Assembly (NCBI GenBank): GCA_013619105.1
Contig: JABXKU010000004.1
Coordinates: 1 to 64,000, forward strand
DNA: 64,000 nt
Source: Desulfuromonadales bacterium
Lineage (GTDB): Bacteria; Desulfobacterota; Desulfuromonadia; Desulfuromonadales; Syntrophotaleaceae
Direction of reading: 5' to 3'
In this document: piece after piece, positions 1 through 8,907 of the stretch
Numbering within the stretch: the first letter of the stretch is position 1
How the letters are laid out: each line of letters begins with the position of its first letter
Notes under the pieces: model-generated
Database searches by the model: none
What the model was told of the DNA's origin: nothing
What the model saw: only the letters and a program-made list of their open reading frames with translations
Made by a program: the position numbers and the translations under genes

Positions 1-27
1 ATGCAACAACAGGAGCAGCAACTGTGA
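1..27 (+). CDS. C-terminal end of an upstream gene (partial), possibly peptide deformylase
   Basis: The first 27 bases read in frame as a glutamine-rich tail, QQQEQQL, followed by TGA, and the stop overlaps the GTG start of fmt. In many bacteria def (peptide deformylase) precedes fmt with such an overlap, so def is the likely identity. That rests on context only, because no deformylase motif lies inside the window. Confidence 0.35.
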   Translation: MQQQEQQL

Positions 28-971
28 TCAAGGCGGGGAATATCCGTACCATTTTTATGGGCACGCCCGACTTCGCCCTACACACTTTGCAAGGCCTTCT
101 CGATTGCGGTGTGGATCTGTGCGCCGTCTATACTCAGCCCGATCGGCCAAAAGGACGGGGCAAGAAGCTGGCCCCGCCACCGGTCAAAGAGTTGGCTGAG
201 CAGCACGGAATACCCGTTTATCAGCCCCTTAAATTGCGCGATCCGGCGGTCGTCGAGGAACTCAAGGCTTTGGCCCCCGATCTGATAGTGGTGGTTGCCT
301 ATGGTCAGATTCTGCCCAAGAGCGTACTCGATATCCCCCAGTATGGCTGTATCAACGTCCATGCTTCACTGCTGCCTCGCTATCGGGGGGCCGCGCCGAT
401 CAACAAGGCCGTGGTCGATGGCGAGCAGGTAACTGGAGTGACCACCATGCTGATGGACGTGGGTCTCGATACCGGCGATATGCTGGTCAAGCGGGCCACC
501 GAAATCGGAGCTGAGGAAACTGCAGGCGAGCTCCATGATCGTCTCGCGTTGCTGGGCCGCGAGGCTATGGAAGAGACTCTGCAGCGTCTCTGCGCCGGAA
601 CCCTTCGGCCTGAGCCTCAAGACGATGCCTTGAGTTGCTATGCGGCGATGATGAAAAAAGAGGACGGACGCATCGACTGGCAACAAAATGCGTTGACCAT
701 TCATAACTTGGTCCGGGGCTTGACCCCATGGCCGGGGGCCTATACTGCCCTGCAAGGGGAGACACTCAAACTTGGCAGCACTTTGACAGAAGATGGCGCC
801 GATGCTGATCCTGGTGCGATCGTCGCGACCGGCCCCGAAGGGGTGCGTATCGCCTGTGGCGACGGCACGCTTCTAGTGCGAGAACTGCAACTCCCTGGCA
901 AAAAGCGCCTTTCGGCAGCGGACTTTCTACGAGGCCGAGCTTTGCCACCAGGCACTATTCTGGGGGAATGA
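24..971 (+). CDS. fmt: Methionyl-tRNA formyltransferase
   Basis: Transfers the formyl group of 10-formyltetrahydrofolate to the amino group of Met-tRNA(fMet) in the cytoplasm, for translation initiation. The 315-residue length is usual for the family. The N-terminal FMGTPDFA motif is seen, followed by the catalytic Asn111 and His113 in NVHASLLPRYRGAAP and Asp149 in GLDTGDML. The C-terminal third is the smaller tRNA-binding domain. The chosen start is a GTG overlapping the TGA of the preceding gene; the ATG at the FMGTPD motif would cut off conserved residues before the Rossmann strand. DUF116 follows after one base, which indicates translational coupling. Confidence 0.96.
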   Translation: MIKAGNIRTIFMGTPDFALHTLQGLLDCGVDLCAVYTQPDRPKGRGKKLAPPPVKELAEQHGIPVYQPLKLRDPAVVEELKALAPDLIVVVAYGQILPKSVLDIPQYGCINVHASLLPRYRGAAPINKAVVDGEQVTGVTTMLMDVGLDTGDMLVKRATEIGAEETAGELHDRLALLGREAMEETLQRLCAGTLRPEPQDDALSCYAAMMKKEDGRIDWQQNALTIHNLVRGLTPWPGAYTALQGETLKLGSTLTEDGADADPGAIVATGPEGVRIACGDGTLLVRELQLPGKKRLSAADFLRGRALPPGTILGE

Positions 972-972
972 C

Positions 973-1764
973 GTGAGCGAATGGACCTTTGATGGCCGAT
1001 CCTGTCGGCCGCCGTGGTTGTTCCTTTCTGTGCTCGGGCTTATCGGCTTTCTGCTGATTCTTGTGTCCTGGCTGGCCTGGTGGGTACCAAGCGTCGGCTT
1101 CGGTAATATTCATCCCGCATTGTCGCGCTGGTTCGGTATTCTGCTGGCAAGCATTGTGCTGGTGGTGTTACTGGCGTTGGGGCAGCTCGGCCTAACTTTG
1201 TTTAGTGGGCGTGATCTGTTTTTTTCTGTTCGTTTACGTGGTTTAGCCATCCGTTATCTGCTACCCGCTGTTATTGTTATCGGTCGTGGTTTCGGTGCCG
1301 ATCGCGATGCTCTGCAGCGTTCCTTCATCGCCGTCAACAATCAGTTGATACGAGGCCGCAAGCTGCAAGTACCGGCCAGCCAGGCGATTATTCTTTTGCC
1401 TCACTGTGTTCAATTGCATGAATGCGCCGTCAAGGTTACCGGTGATATCGACCAGTGTTTGCGGTGCGGCAAATGTGGCATCGGAGACTTGGCTGAATTA
1501 GCGAAAAGCCGTGGAGTGACCATTGCGGTTGCCACCGGTGGAACCCTGGCGCGAAAGATCCTGAAAGAAACGAGACCTCGATTTGTGCTGGCAGTGGCCT
1601 GTGAACGGGATTTGACCGCCGGTATCCGGGACGCCTATCCTCTGCCAGTATACGGTGTGTTTAACCGCCGACCCCAGGGGCCCTGCTACAACACAGAGAT
1701 CGACTTGACCGAAGTTAAAGTAGTCCTCGATGCCCATGTTCTCTCCGATTCGGTCAGCCGTTGA
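973..1764 (+). CDS. DUF116 membrane-associated cysteine-motif protein
   Basis: A 263-residue protein of the DUF116 family, whose biochemical role I do not know. Two hydrophobic segments (about residues 15-40 and 55-78) anchor it in the inner membrane. The soluble domain carries the family's cysteine pattern: LPHCVQLHEC, then QCLRCGKCGIG, then single cysteines in VACERD and PCYN, suggestive of a metal or Fe-S site. It starts with GTG one base after fmt and is followed closely by htpX, so the three probably form one transcript. DUF116 beside fmt is a recurring arrangement in Geobacter-like genomes (from memory). Confidence 0.85.
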   Translation: MSEWTFDGRSCRPPWLFLSVLGLIGFLLILVSWLAWWVPSVGFGNIHPALSRWFGILLASIVLVVLLALGQLGLTLFSGRDLFFSVRLRGLAIRYLLPAVIVIGRGFGADRDALQRSFIAVNNQLIRGRKLQVPASQAIILLPHCVQLHECAVKVTGDIDQCLRCGKCGIGDLAELAKSRGVTIAVATGGTLARKILKETRPRFVLAVACERDLTAGIRDAYPLPVYGVFNRRPQGPCYNTEIDLTEVKVVLDAHVLSDSVSR

Positions 1765-1784
1765 TCTAACAAGGTACAAAATTT

Positions 1785-2624
1785 ATGAATATATTACGAA
1801 CCGCGATCCTGATGTCTGTTATGACCTTTATTCTAGTCTTGGCTGGCGGCATGATAGGTGGCCAGGGCGGTGCCTTACTGGCGTTGGTTTTCGCCGGGGT
1901 AATGAACCTCGGCTCCTACTGGTTCTCCCATAAGATCGTGATTCGCATGTATCGTGGTCGCGAGGTGCAGCACGGAACCCTGTTTGAGGTGGTGAAGGAA
2001 CTTTGCCAGCGTAACAGTTTGCCGATGCCGAAGGTCTATACACTACCCCAGCCCACGCCTAATGCCTTTGCCACTGGCCGGAATCCCCAACACGCTGTGG
2101 TGGCGGCCACTGAAGGTCTGGTGCACACGCTCAATCGCGACGAGTTGAGGGGAGTCATGGCTCACGAGTTGAGTCACGTTCGCAATCGGGATATTCTGAT
2201 CGGTTCCATCGCCGCAACCATCGCCGGGGCCATCGGTTATTTGGCTCATATGGCTCAATGGGCCGCCTTGTTTGGCGGATTAGGCGGTCGTGACGATGAT
2301 GAGGGCGGTCCCTTCGGACTGATTCTACTGATGATTTTCGGACCCCTGGCCGCCATGCTGGTGCAGATGGCGATCTCCCGCTCTCGGGAATACGCAGCCG
2401 ATCGTGGTGGTGCCCAACTGTGTGGCAACCCTCATCATCTAGCTAGCGCTCTGCGCAAGCTGGAAGAGGCCAATCAGCAGCGGCCCATGCCGCGGATCAA
2501 TGAGGCCACCGCACATATGTTTATTGTTAACCCGCTGCGTCGCGGCGGTCTGGCTGCTCTGTTTTCCACCCATCCACCTATGGCGGAACGGGTACAGCGT
2601 CTGGAAAATATGACGCTTGGGTGA
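1785..2624 (+). CDS. htpX: Membrane zinc metalloprotease HtpX
   Basis: An M48-family inner-membrane endopeptidase involved in quality control of membrane proteins. The zinc-binding motif HELSH lies at residues 127-131, and the third ligand is the Glu of SREYAADRGG near residue 201. Transmembrane segments are visible at residues 5-45 and around 137-195, matching the family topology. The 279-residue length is normal. It lies downstream of fmt and DUF116 and is followed by a strong GC-rich hairpin before rsmB. No heat-shock promoter was seen directly upstream, so regulation is unknown. Confidence 0.94.
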   Translation: MNILRTAILMSVMTFILVLAGGMIGGQGGALLALVFAGVMNLGSYWFSHKIVIRMYRGREVQHGTLFEVVKELCQRNSLPMPKVYTLPQPTPNAFATGRNPQHAVVAATEGLVHTLNRDELRGVMAHELSHVRNRDILIGSIAATIAGAIGYLAHMAQWAALFGGLGGRDDDEGGPFGLILLMIFGPLAAMLVQMAISRSREYAADRGGAQLCGNPHHLASALRKLEEANQQRPMPRINEATAHMFIVNPLRRGGLAALFSTHPPMAERVQRLENMTLG

Positions 2625-2650
2625 CAAGCGTCAGCAGAGATTTTGAAAGT

Positions 2651-2676
2651 GCGGGGGCATGGCAACATGCCCCCGC
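2651..2676 (+). terminator. GC-rich hairpin after htpX
   Basis: A perfect 11-bp stem, GCGGGGGCATG paired with CATGCCCCCGC around a GCAA-type loop, lies 27 bases after the htpX stop. No T-run follows, so it may be a weak terminator, a pause site or an mRNA 3' stabiliser rather than a strong intrinsic terminator. Confidence 0.5.
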
Positions 2677-2711
2677 TGCGTTAGAACCCTAATGAATGTC
2701 GAGGTGAACTG

Positions 2712-4067
2712 GTGAAAAAGTATGATCCCCGAAGAATGGCCTGGGAAATCCTGGCGCGGGTCGAGGAGGGGATGTTTTCCGACGTCGCACTCGATGCGGG
2801 ACTGAGCGCTGCACCGCAACTTGAAGATCGGGACCGTGCCCTGCTTACCGAACTGGTCTACGGGGTATTGCGCCACTGCGGTCGTATCGATTTCGCCCTG
2901 GGTCATTGTTGTACTCAGCCCCTGCACAAGGTCGAGCCAGCGGTGTTGCGTCTGCTGCGTCTCGGTTGTTATCAGATTCTGCTTCTCGACCGTATTCCGG
3001 TTCGAGCGGCAGTGCACGAGACGGTGGAGTTGGCCAAACATCTTGGTTTGACTCGGGCTACCGGGTTTATCAACGGCATATTGCGTGGTATCGACCGTAG
3101 CCGAGAAAGTATTCCCTGGCCGAATTCCCAAAAGGCGCCTCTTGCGTATCTGCAGCATGTGCAGTCGCTACCTAAGTGGCTGGCAAAAGCTTGGTTGAAG
3201 GAATATGGCCCTGTTGAAGCCCTGGCCCTGGCCGAGGCCATGCTGCAAGTGGCTCCTTTCACGGTGCGAGTCAATAGCTTGCAGCAGGATCGGGAAGAGT
3301 TTATCGCCACCTTGACCGCCGCCGGCTATCGGGCTGCGGCGACTGCTTATGCCCCTGAAGGTGTAGTTGTCGAAGGAGGAGGATCCCGCCGTCTACCCGG
3401 TGATGACCAAGGTGCATATCAACTACAGGATCAGGCGAGTATGTTGATCGCTCATCTGTTGGCACCCCAGCCTGGTGAGCGTCTGCTTGATGCTTGCTCT
3501 GCACCCGGGGGCAAGACCACCCACCTTGCGGCTCTGGCGGATAATCAGGCCGAGATTGTGGCCCTGGATATTTCTTCCGCCCGATTGACTCTGGTAGAGC
3601 AGGGCGCTCGGCGACTCGGCGCTCAAGGCATCAGCTGTAAAGCCTGGGATCTGACCTTCGCGCCAGATTTTCTTGAAAAGGAGAGTTTTGACGCGATCCT
3701 GGTCGATGCCCCGTGCAGCGGGCTCGGTACCCTGCGGCGCAATCCAGAAAGCCGCTGGCGGCGGGAGCCGGAAGACTTAGCAACCAATGCCGAACGGCAG
3801 TTGGCCATCTTAAATCAGGTGGCACCATTGCTTCGTGTCGGTGGGCGTTTGCTCTATTCGCTCTGCACCTTCAGTAAAGAAGAGACCGAGGGCGTAGTAA
3901 AGCGTTTCCTCGCTGCTCATCCCGAGTTTGAGCGGATCGATCTGCGCCCGCAGGTGCCGGATGCCTGGCACGAGCTGTTTGATGAGCAGGGTGCGCTGCG
4001 TACTATGCCCCATCGCTCTGGTGGTATGGATGCCTTTTTCGCCGTTGGTTTTTGTCGCCAGCTCTAA
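2712..4067 (+). CDS. rsmB: 16S rRNA (cytosine-967-C5)-methyltransferase RsmB
   Basis: Methylates C967 of 16S rRNA using S-adenosylmethionine. The N-terminal 140 residues form the NusB-like RNA-binding domain. The C-terminal half is the Rossmann methyltransferase with the SAM motif LLDACSAPGGKTTHL. The two cysteines of the catalytic pair lie in VDAPCSGLGTLRRNPES and SLCTFSKEE. The 451-residue length suits RsmB rather than shorter RsmF-type enzymes. The start is GTG at 2712, preceded by GAGGTGAA as ribosome binding site. It is followed by rpe after an 86-base gap. Confidence 0.95.
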   Translation: MKKYDPRRMAWEILARVEEGMFSDVALDAGLSAAPQLEDRDRALLTELVYGVLRHCGRIDFALGHCCTQPLHKVEPAVLRLLRLGCYQILLLDRIPVRAAVHETVELAKHLGLTRATGFINGILRGIDRSRESIPWPNSQKAPLAYLQHVQSLPKWLAKAWLKEYGPVEALALAEAMLQVAPFTVRVNSLQQDREEFIATLTAAGYRAAATAYAPEGVVVEGGGSRRLPGDDQGAYQLQDQASMLIAHLLAPQPGERLLDACSAPGGKTTHLAALADNQAEIVALDISSARLTLVEQGARRLGAQGISCKAWDLTFAPDFLEKESFDAILVDAPCSGLGTLRRNPESRWRREPEDLATNAERQLAILNQVAPLLRVGGRLLYSLCTFSKEETEGVVKRFLAAHPEFERIDLRPQVPDAWHELFDEQGALRTMPHRSGGMDAFFAVGFCRQL

Positions 4068-4153
4068 CGACGCTTTTTTGCTGGGGTATCGATACCAATT
4101 CTGATACATATCGTATATTCACGCCTGTTTTTTAACTATTAGCGGAGCAACGC

Positions 4154-4813
4154 ATGATCAAGATCGCCCCTTCCATTCTGTCCGCCGATTTTGCCCGACT
4201 GGGCGATGAGATTCGCGCCCTAGAAGCCGGTGGTGCCGACTATGTCCATATTGATGTCATGGACGGCCATTTTGTACCCAATATTACCATCGGTCCGCTG
4301 ATCGTGGAGGCCGTCCGCAAGGTCACAGACATGCCTCTCGATGTGCACCTGATGATTGAAAACCCCGATCAGTATATCCCCGACTTTGTCAAAGCCGGGG
4401 CGGATATCATCACCGTCCATTATGAGGCGGTGCCTCACCTCCATCGCACCGTTCAGTTGATTCACAGCCTGGGCAAAAAGGCCGGTGTTTCTCTCAATCC
4501 CGCCACTCCGGTTTCGAGTCTTGAGGTTATTCTTGAAGAGCTCGATCTGGTGCTGCTGATGAGCGTCAATCCAGGATTTGGAGGGCAGAACTTTATCCCT
4601 TCCTGTCTGCCCAAGATCGAAGCCCTGCGTAAAGAGATTGACCGCCGGGGCTTGAATGTCGAGCTTGAAATCGACGGCGGGGTCAAGCCTGCCAACATCG
4701 CAGCCATTGCCGGTGCCGGTGCTGATGTCTTCGTTGCGGGTAGCGCGGTGTTCGGCGCCTCTGATTATCAAGCGACCATCGCCGAGCTGCGCCGGCTGGC
4801 CGAGGCAGGCTGA
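4154..4813 (+). CDS. rpe: Ribulose-phosphate 3-epimerase
   Basis: Interconverts D-ribulose 5-phosphate and D-xylulose 5-phosphate in the pentose phosphate pathway. A TIM-barrel protein of 219 residues, the usual size. Conserved metal and catalytic motifs are visible: [11 protein letters not shown] at the N-terminus, [28 protein letters not shown] and EIDGGV, the last carrying the second catalytic Asp. The stop overlaps the ATG of the next gene, so the NUDIX gene is probably co-translated. A GGAG-like ribosome binding site (AGCGGAGCAACGC) precedes the start. Confidence 0.97.
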   Translation: MIKIAPSILSADFARLGDEIRALEAGGADYVHIDVMDGHFVPNITIGPLIVEAVRKVTDMPLDVHLMIENPDQYIPDFVKAGADIITVHYEAVPHLHRTVQLIHSLGKKAGVSLNPATPVSSLEVILEELDLVLLMSVNPGFGGQNFIPSCLPKIEALRKEIDRRGLNVELEIDGGVKPANIAAIAGAGADVFVAGSAVFGASDYQATIAELRRLAEAG

Positions 4814-5382
4814 TGCTCGATCCGGCCGCTGTCCGGGCGGCCCTGGCCCGTCATACCTGCCGAACTATCGATCCCGGTGTGTTGCGGCCTGCAGCAGTGT
4901 TGCTCACCTTTTATCCTAAGGATAACAGCGACACCCTACTCTTTACTCGGCGTTCCGAGCATCTGCCCGATCATGCCGGCGAAATTTCCTTTCCCGGCGG
5001 TCGCTGGCAGCAGGGGGATGCCAATCTCACTGCCACCGCCCTGCGGGAGACCGAAGAGGAGATGGGGGTTGCGCCGCAGGACGTCACTGTTCTGGGGCGA
5101 CTGGATGATTTTGTTTCTGTTTACGGCTATCACGTGACCCCCTTTGTCGGCACCCTGCCGACGGCCTATCCCTTTCGCGTCGACCAGCGGGAGATCGCCG
5201 AAGTGATCGAGGTCCCCTTGCAGACACTCTGTGATCCAAAGCTTTATCACACCGAAAGCTGGCAGCACAAAGGGCGTCTGCATCCGGTTGGTTTTTTCTC
5301 CATCGGCCAGCATCCGATCTGGGGCCTGACGGCGGCGGTTTTGCGTCAGTTTCTGCAACGTATCGAGGCGATCGACTGGTAA
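4813..5382 (+). CDS. NUDIX hydrolase of the CoA diphosphatase type
   Basis: A 189-residue NUDIX protein that probably cleaves the diphosphate of coenzyme A or related compounds. The segment EISFPGGRWQQGD followed by TALRETEEEMG matches the CoA-pyrophosphatase variant of the NUDIX box, with the LLFTRRSEHLPDHAG lead-in typical of that subfamily. The substrate is inferred from subfamily motifs, not proven. It overlaps the last base of rpe and so sits in the same transcript. Confidence 0.88.
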   Translation: MLDPAAVRAALARHTCRTIDPGVLRPAAVLLTFYPKDNSDTLLFTRRSEHLPDHAGEISFPGGRWQQGDANLTATALRETEEEMGVAPQDVTVLGRLDDFVSVYGYHVTPFVGTLPTAYPFRVDQREIAEVIEVPLQTLCDPKLYHTESWQHKGRLHPVGFFSIGQHPIWGLTAAVLRQFLQRIEAIDW

Positions 5383-5397
5383 CCAAGGAAGGTGCTT

Positions 5398-5424
5398 TCG
5401 CAAAAAGTCATGAAATTTTTGCGA
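5398..5424 (+). repeat. Inverted repeat in the leader of the methionine/folate gene
   Basis: TCGCAAAAA and TTTTTGCGA form a perfect 9-bp inverted repeat around a 9-base loop. It lies between the NUDIX stop and the next ATG and is flanked by two copies of CAAGGAAGGT, the second being the ribosome binding site. It could be an operator or an mRNA hairpin; I see no known riboswitch consensus. Confidence 0.5.
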
Positions 5425-5446
5425 CGCCATCAAGGAAGGTAGAGCA

Positions 5447-7285
5447 ATGGCGCAGAATAGCAGGGGAAATGAGCGATTTTTGCAGCGTCTGGCCGCCGGC
5501 CTGATCATCGGCGACGGTGCCATGGGTACATTGCTTTACAACCGCGGAGTACCGCTGGGGCACAGTTTTGAAGCACTCAACCTGAGTCGCCCGGAGCTGG
5601 TGCAGGCGGTGCATCGCGATTATGTGGCGGCCGGAGCCCAGCTGCTGGAGAGCAATACCTTTGCGGCCAACCGCCTAGCTCTGGCACCTCTCGGCCTGGA
5701 CGGGCGCGTCGCAGAAATCAATGCGGCCGGAGTGGGTCTGGCTCGGCAAGCTGCCGGTGCCGATCATCTGGTGGCCGGAGCGGTCGGCCCTTTGCCGCCT
5801 GCCAAAGGCCAAACCGCAGAACTCACCCTGGCCGAACAGCGATCCCTTTTCAGTGAACAGATGACCGCCCTGGCCGAAGCCGGAGCCGATCTCTTTGTCC
5901 TGGAAACCTTTTCGATTATTGAGGAACTGGAACTGGCTCTGCAAGTGGCGGCGGATCTAGACCTGCCGGCCGTGGCGCAGATGGCCTTTTTCGAAGAAGG
6001 CCGCACCCGCCACGGACTGAGCGCCGAAGAGGTTGCCCGTCGCTTGAGCGCGGCCGGTGCGGCTGTGATCGGCGCTAATTGCGGTTCCGGGCCGCGGGAG
6101 CTATTGGCCGTACTGCAGCGCATGGCCACGGTGACCGACCGGCCCCTGTCCGGTTTCGCCAATTCCGGATTTCCCCAATACGTCAACGGCCGCTATATCT
6201 ATCTGGCCACCCCTGATTATTTTGCCGATATGGGCCGCGAGATGGTTGCTGCAGGTGTTTGCCTGGTTGGCGGCTGTTGCGGCACCACTCCTGAGCATAT
6301 TCAGGCTCTATCCAAGAGTCTGAAAGATCTGCAGCCCATAGAGCGACCGGTACCTATGATAACGGTGACCGAGCCCCCTGCTGTGGCTGAACCAACAGCT
6401 GTGCAGCACACCTTCCTCGATGACTGGGGCCGACGGCCCATCGTCACCGTTGAACTCGGTCCTCCCAAGGGGCTGGACTGTCGCAAAGTACTGCGGGGAG
6501 CCGCGGCACTGGCCAAGGCCGGTGTCGATGCCATCAGCCTGACTGAAAACCCTTTGGCCCGCATTCGCATGGGCAACATCGCCCTGGCCAGTCAGATTCA
6601 GGCGCAGGCCGGTATCGAGGTGATCATTCATATCACCGGTCGCGACCGTAACCTGATCGGCCTCCATTCAGAGCTGATGGGGGCGCATTTGCTCGGTATC
6701 CGCAATGTGCTGGCCATCACCGGCGACCCGGTGGCCATCGGTGGCGAGGCGGGGGCAAGCAGCGTCTTTGATCTCAATTCCGTCGGCATTCTGCAACTGC
6801 TCAGTTCCCTGAACAAAGGCACTACCCTGCTCGGTTCGGAACTCGGTGGCACCACCCAGATGCTGGCCGGTGCCGCTTTCAATCCCAACGTGGCCAATAT
6901 GAGCGGGCAGATTCGTCGAATGGAAAAGAAGGTGGCGGCCGGGGCCCGTTTTATCGAGACCCAGCCGGTCTATTCGGCAGAAGTGATGTTGGAAATGCTG
7001 GAACGATTGGCGCCGTTGCAGGTGCCGGTGCTGGTTGGACTGATGCCCCTGGTCAGCGAGCGCAACGCCGAGTTTCTGCATAACGAGGTGCCAGGTATCT
7101 CTCTACCGGACGAGGTGAGAAGGCGGATGGTCGGCACTAGCGGCCCCGCTGGGGTAGAGGCCGGTATGACCATCGCTCGGGAACTGGTCGATGCAGGGCG
7201 GCAGGCCGCTGGTGGCTTTACTTTGATGCCGCCCTTCGGCAAGGTCGAACTGGCCCTGGAACTGCTGCGTTATATTCGTAATTAA
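5447..7285 (+). CDS. Bifunctional homocysteine S-methyltransferase / methylenetetrahydrofolate reductase
   Basis: A 612-residue fusion. Residues 1-290 are a zinc-dependent homocysteine S-methyltransferase domain: GDGAMGTLLY at the start and the zinc cysteines in GANCGSG and VGGCCGTTPEH. Residues about 320-612 are a MetF-type methylenetetrahydrofolate reductase domain with a VELGPPKG start and HITGRDRN. It makes 5-methyltetrahydrofolate and methylates homocysteine, or channels C1 units between methyl donors. This fusion is annotated in many anaerobes. The start is supported by AAGGAAGGT upstream. The stop overlaps convergently by four bases with the grxC stop on the other strand, leaving no room for a terminator. 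Confidence 0.93.
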   Translation: MAQNSRGNERFLQRLAAGLIIGDGAMGTLLYNRGVPLGHSFEALNLSRPELVQAVHRDYVAAGAQLLESNTFAANRLALAPLGLDGRVAEINAAGVGLARQAAGADHLVAGAVGPLPPAKGQTAELTLAEQRSLFSEQMTALAEAGADLFVLETFSIIEELELALQVAADLDLPAVAQMAFFEEGRTRHGLSAEEVARRLSAAGAAVIGANCGSGPRELLAVLQRMATVTDRPLSGFANSGFPQYVNGRYIYLATPDYFADMGREMVAAGVCLVGGCCGTTPEHIQALSKSLKDLQPIERPVPMITVTEPPAVAEPTAVQHTFLDDWGRRPIVTVELGPPKGLDCRKVLRGAAALAKAGVDAISLTENPLARIRMGNIALASQIQAQAGIEVIIHITGRDRNLIGLHSELMGAHLLGIRNVLAITGDPVAIGGEAGASSVFDLNSVGILQLLSSLNKGTTLLGSELGGTTQMLAGAAFNPNVANMSGQIRRMEKKVAAGARFIETQPVYSAEVMLEMLERLAPLQVPVLVGLMPLVSERNAEFLHNEVPGISLPDEVRRRMVGTSGPAGVEAGMTIARELVDAGRQAAGGFTLMPPFGKVELALELLRYIRN

Positions 7286-7536
7286 ATGCCCAGGCGGCTT
7301 TCCAGGGAACCAGAAGCGTCTAGGGCGAAAAGGTCGTCGCAGCCACCGATCAAAGCGTCGTCAATGAAGAGTTCCGGCACCGTCTGACGCCCGGAACGTT
7401 GGCGCATCTCCTGCTCCTTGGCGGAATCGTTGGTGACGTCGTATTCGACAAAGGGTACATTCTTGCTCTCCAGTAATTCCTTGGCCCGCTGGCAGTGGGG
7501 ACAATAGTCTTTGGTGTAGATTTCAACCCGTTTCAT
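7282..7536 (-). CDS. grxC: Glutaredoxin 3 (GrxC type)
   Basis: A small cytoplasmic thiol-disulfide oxidoreductase of 84 residues. The active site CPHC is in YTKDYCPHCQRAKELL, the cis-proline is in QTVPELFID, and the GGCDD motif that contacts glutathione is present. A dithiol active site of this type and the size match GrxC. It stands alone between convergent and divergent plus-strand genes and so is probably monocistronic. Confidence 0.93.
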   Translation of the reverse strand: MKRVEIYTKDYCPHCQRAKELLESKNVPFVEYDVTNDSAKEQEMRQRSGRQTVPELFIDDALIGGCDDLFALDASGSLESRLGI

Positions 7537-7601
7537 GGTAACTCCATATTTGGTTGGCGATCATTGAGGCTTTTTAGTCCAGGCGCCGCAGGGGGTAGAA
7601 A

Positions 7602-8021
7602 ATGATGACACGATATGGCCGATTATACGCGATGTTGCTGATGGTTGTCCTGCTTTCTTCTTGTGGCGTGGCGTTGCGCCCAGAAGAGACCATGCTCGAG
7701 GCACGGGACGATTTCATCGAGCGATTGCGCTGGCAGGATTGCAATGGGGCCGGCCGCTACCTGGCGCCGGAGCAGAAGGAGGCGTATCTGGAGATCTGCC
7801 AGGTCGACGAGGACCTGCATTTTGTTGGCGTTCAGCCTCAGTCGGTGGAATTTAGCGACGATCAACGAAAAGCCGATACCGTGACCCTGGTCGAATATTA
7901 CCGGCTGCCGTCGGTGGTGGTGAAGAAATACCGCCTGAAGCAGGAGTGGGTCTACCAGCAGGGTGAAGGGATGAAGCAGGGTTTTTGGCAGGTTGTTAGT
8001 CGCTTTCCCGAGTTGCCCTGA
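7602..8021 (+). CDS. Hypothetical lipoprotein
   Basis: A 139-residue protein with a lipoprotein signal peptide. A basic start is followed by a hydrophobic stretch and the lipobox LLSSC, so the mature protein starts at Cys near residue 21. The mature part is acidic to neutral with no recognisable catalytic motif; the spacing of tryptophans and the basic C-terminal segment resemble small NTF2-like or DUF4878-type lipoproteins, but this is a guess. The ribosome binding site is GGGGG before two consecutive ATGs. It is the first gene of a short plus-strand patch. Confidence 0.75.
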   Translation: MMTRYGRLYAMLLMVVLLSSCGVALRPEETMLEARDDFIERLRWQDCNGAGRYLAPEQKEAYLEICQVDEDLHFVGVQPQSVEFSDDQRKADTVTLVEYYRLPSVVVKKYRLKQEWVYQQGEGMKQGFWQVVSRFPELP

Positions 8022-8082
8022 AATAGATATTTTAGCGGATCGCCTGTTGCTCCCGCTGAATTCAGAGGTTAGGAGAGCACGT

Positions 8083-8577
8083 ATGCTAAGCCCTGTTTTG
8101 AGTCTACTGTTTCTGAGATGCGGTAGCATTTTTGATTATTGTTCGGATGGCAAACGCGTGGAAATTAAAGAGAGTTTGATAGGTCAGTTGTCCGACCAGA
8201 GGTGGAATGCTATATGCGCCATTAGAGAGTTAAACCGAGACCTGCGTTTTTCTAAAGTTGTCAATTGGAAGATGAAATTATTGATGCAAAAGATGCATGG
8301 GGATAGTGCCAGTGATCTATATGACGCCTTGCCTTCAGCCTACAAGACTCGGGAAATGACCAACTTGATGATCATTCAGTATCTAAGGCAGCCAAAGTTT
8401 GAGGATGGGAAGTACGATGCAGACCATGGCCCAAGACTCGCATCATCCTATGTTAGGTCGAGGCAGGTTACAAACGAAGACGTTAACCGCTTTGACAATC
8501 GACGGATACTGTCCCGAGTACCCACCAAACATAGGTTGCGTTACGGAATCAAAGAATGGAAGAGGGAGGCAGGATAA
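8083..8577 (+). CDS. Unrecognised 164-residue protein
   Basis: I do not recognise this protein. The ORF is open from 7993, but the ATG at 8083 has a good ribosome binding site (TTAGGAGAGCACGT), and starting at 7993 would overlap the preceding lipoprotein gene, so 8083 is preferred. The product is basic, has a short hydrophobic N-terminus with a cysteine, and no clear domain. Its base composition is visibly more AT-rich than the neighbouring genes, which hints at transfer. The assignment as a real gene rests on the ribosome binding site and ORF length. Confidence 0.5.
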   Translation: MLSPVLSLLFLRCGSIFDYCSDGKRVEIKESLIGQLSDQRWNAICAIRELNRDLRFSKVVNWKMKLLMQKMHGDSASDLYDALPSAYKTREMTNLMIIQYLRQPKFEDGKYDADHGPRLASSYVRSRQVTNEDVNRFDNRRILSRVPTKHRLRYGIKEWKREAG

Positions 8578-8642
8578 TCCTCCTGATCATCAACTGAACC
8601 AAGCCGCTTAACCATTCATTTATATTTTAAGGAGAACTTCAG

Positions 8643-8747
8643 ATGAAACAATTGGCAATTTTAATATTTATTTCGCTTATTACAATCTTACTTTCAGGGT
8701 GCGGTATCCCCGATCTTCCTGGCCCTATCGGAATTCCAGGGCTTTAG
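8643..8747 (+). CDS. 34-residue small lipoprotein
   Basis: Absent from the ORF track because of its length. ATG at 8643 follows TTAAGGAGAACTTCAG, a strong ribosome binding site. The product has a short charged start, a hydrophobic core and the lipobox LLSGC, leaving a mature peptide of only 15 residues rich in Pro, Gly and Ile (CGIPDLPGPIGIPGL). Very small lipoproteins of this kind exist (entericidin-like), but I cannot name a family. A terminator follows at 8847. Confidence 0.6.
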   Translation: MKQLAILIFISLITILLSGCGIPDLPGPIGIPGL

Positions 8748-8846
8748 TAGGGACCACACAAGAGAGCCAGATTTCACCATTGGAGAGAGTGAAAAGAGGG
8801 AGGCTTCCAGTATTTCCTGAAATCCACCCTTCCTAAAACAAGAAAC

Positions 8847-8883
8847 GGCCCGCCTGTCATCTCAGGTCGGGCCTTTCTTATTT
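8847..8883 (+). terminator. Intrinsic terminator
   Basis: GGCCCGCCTG pairs with CAGGTCGGGCC (one bulge) around TCATCT and is followed by TTTCTTATTT. It ends the plus-strand patch of small genes. Confidence 0.8.
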
Positions 8884-8907
8884 CTGTCTTGTTGGAGATG
8901 CCTTGAG

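Noticed and set aside
7282-8082. Terminator between the convergent methionine/folate gene and grxC
   Set aside because: The two stop codons overlap and no hairpin with T-run is seen on either side.
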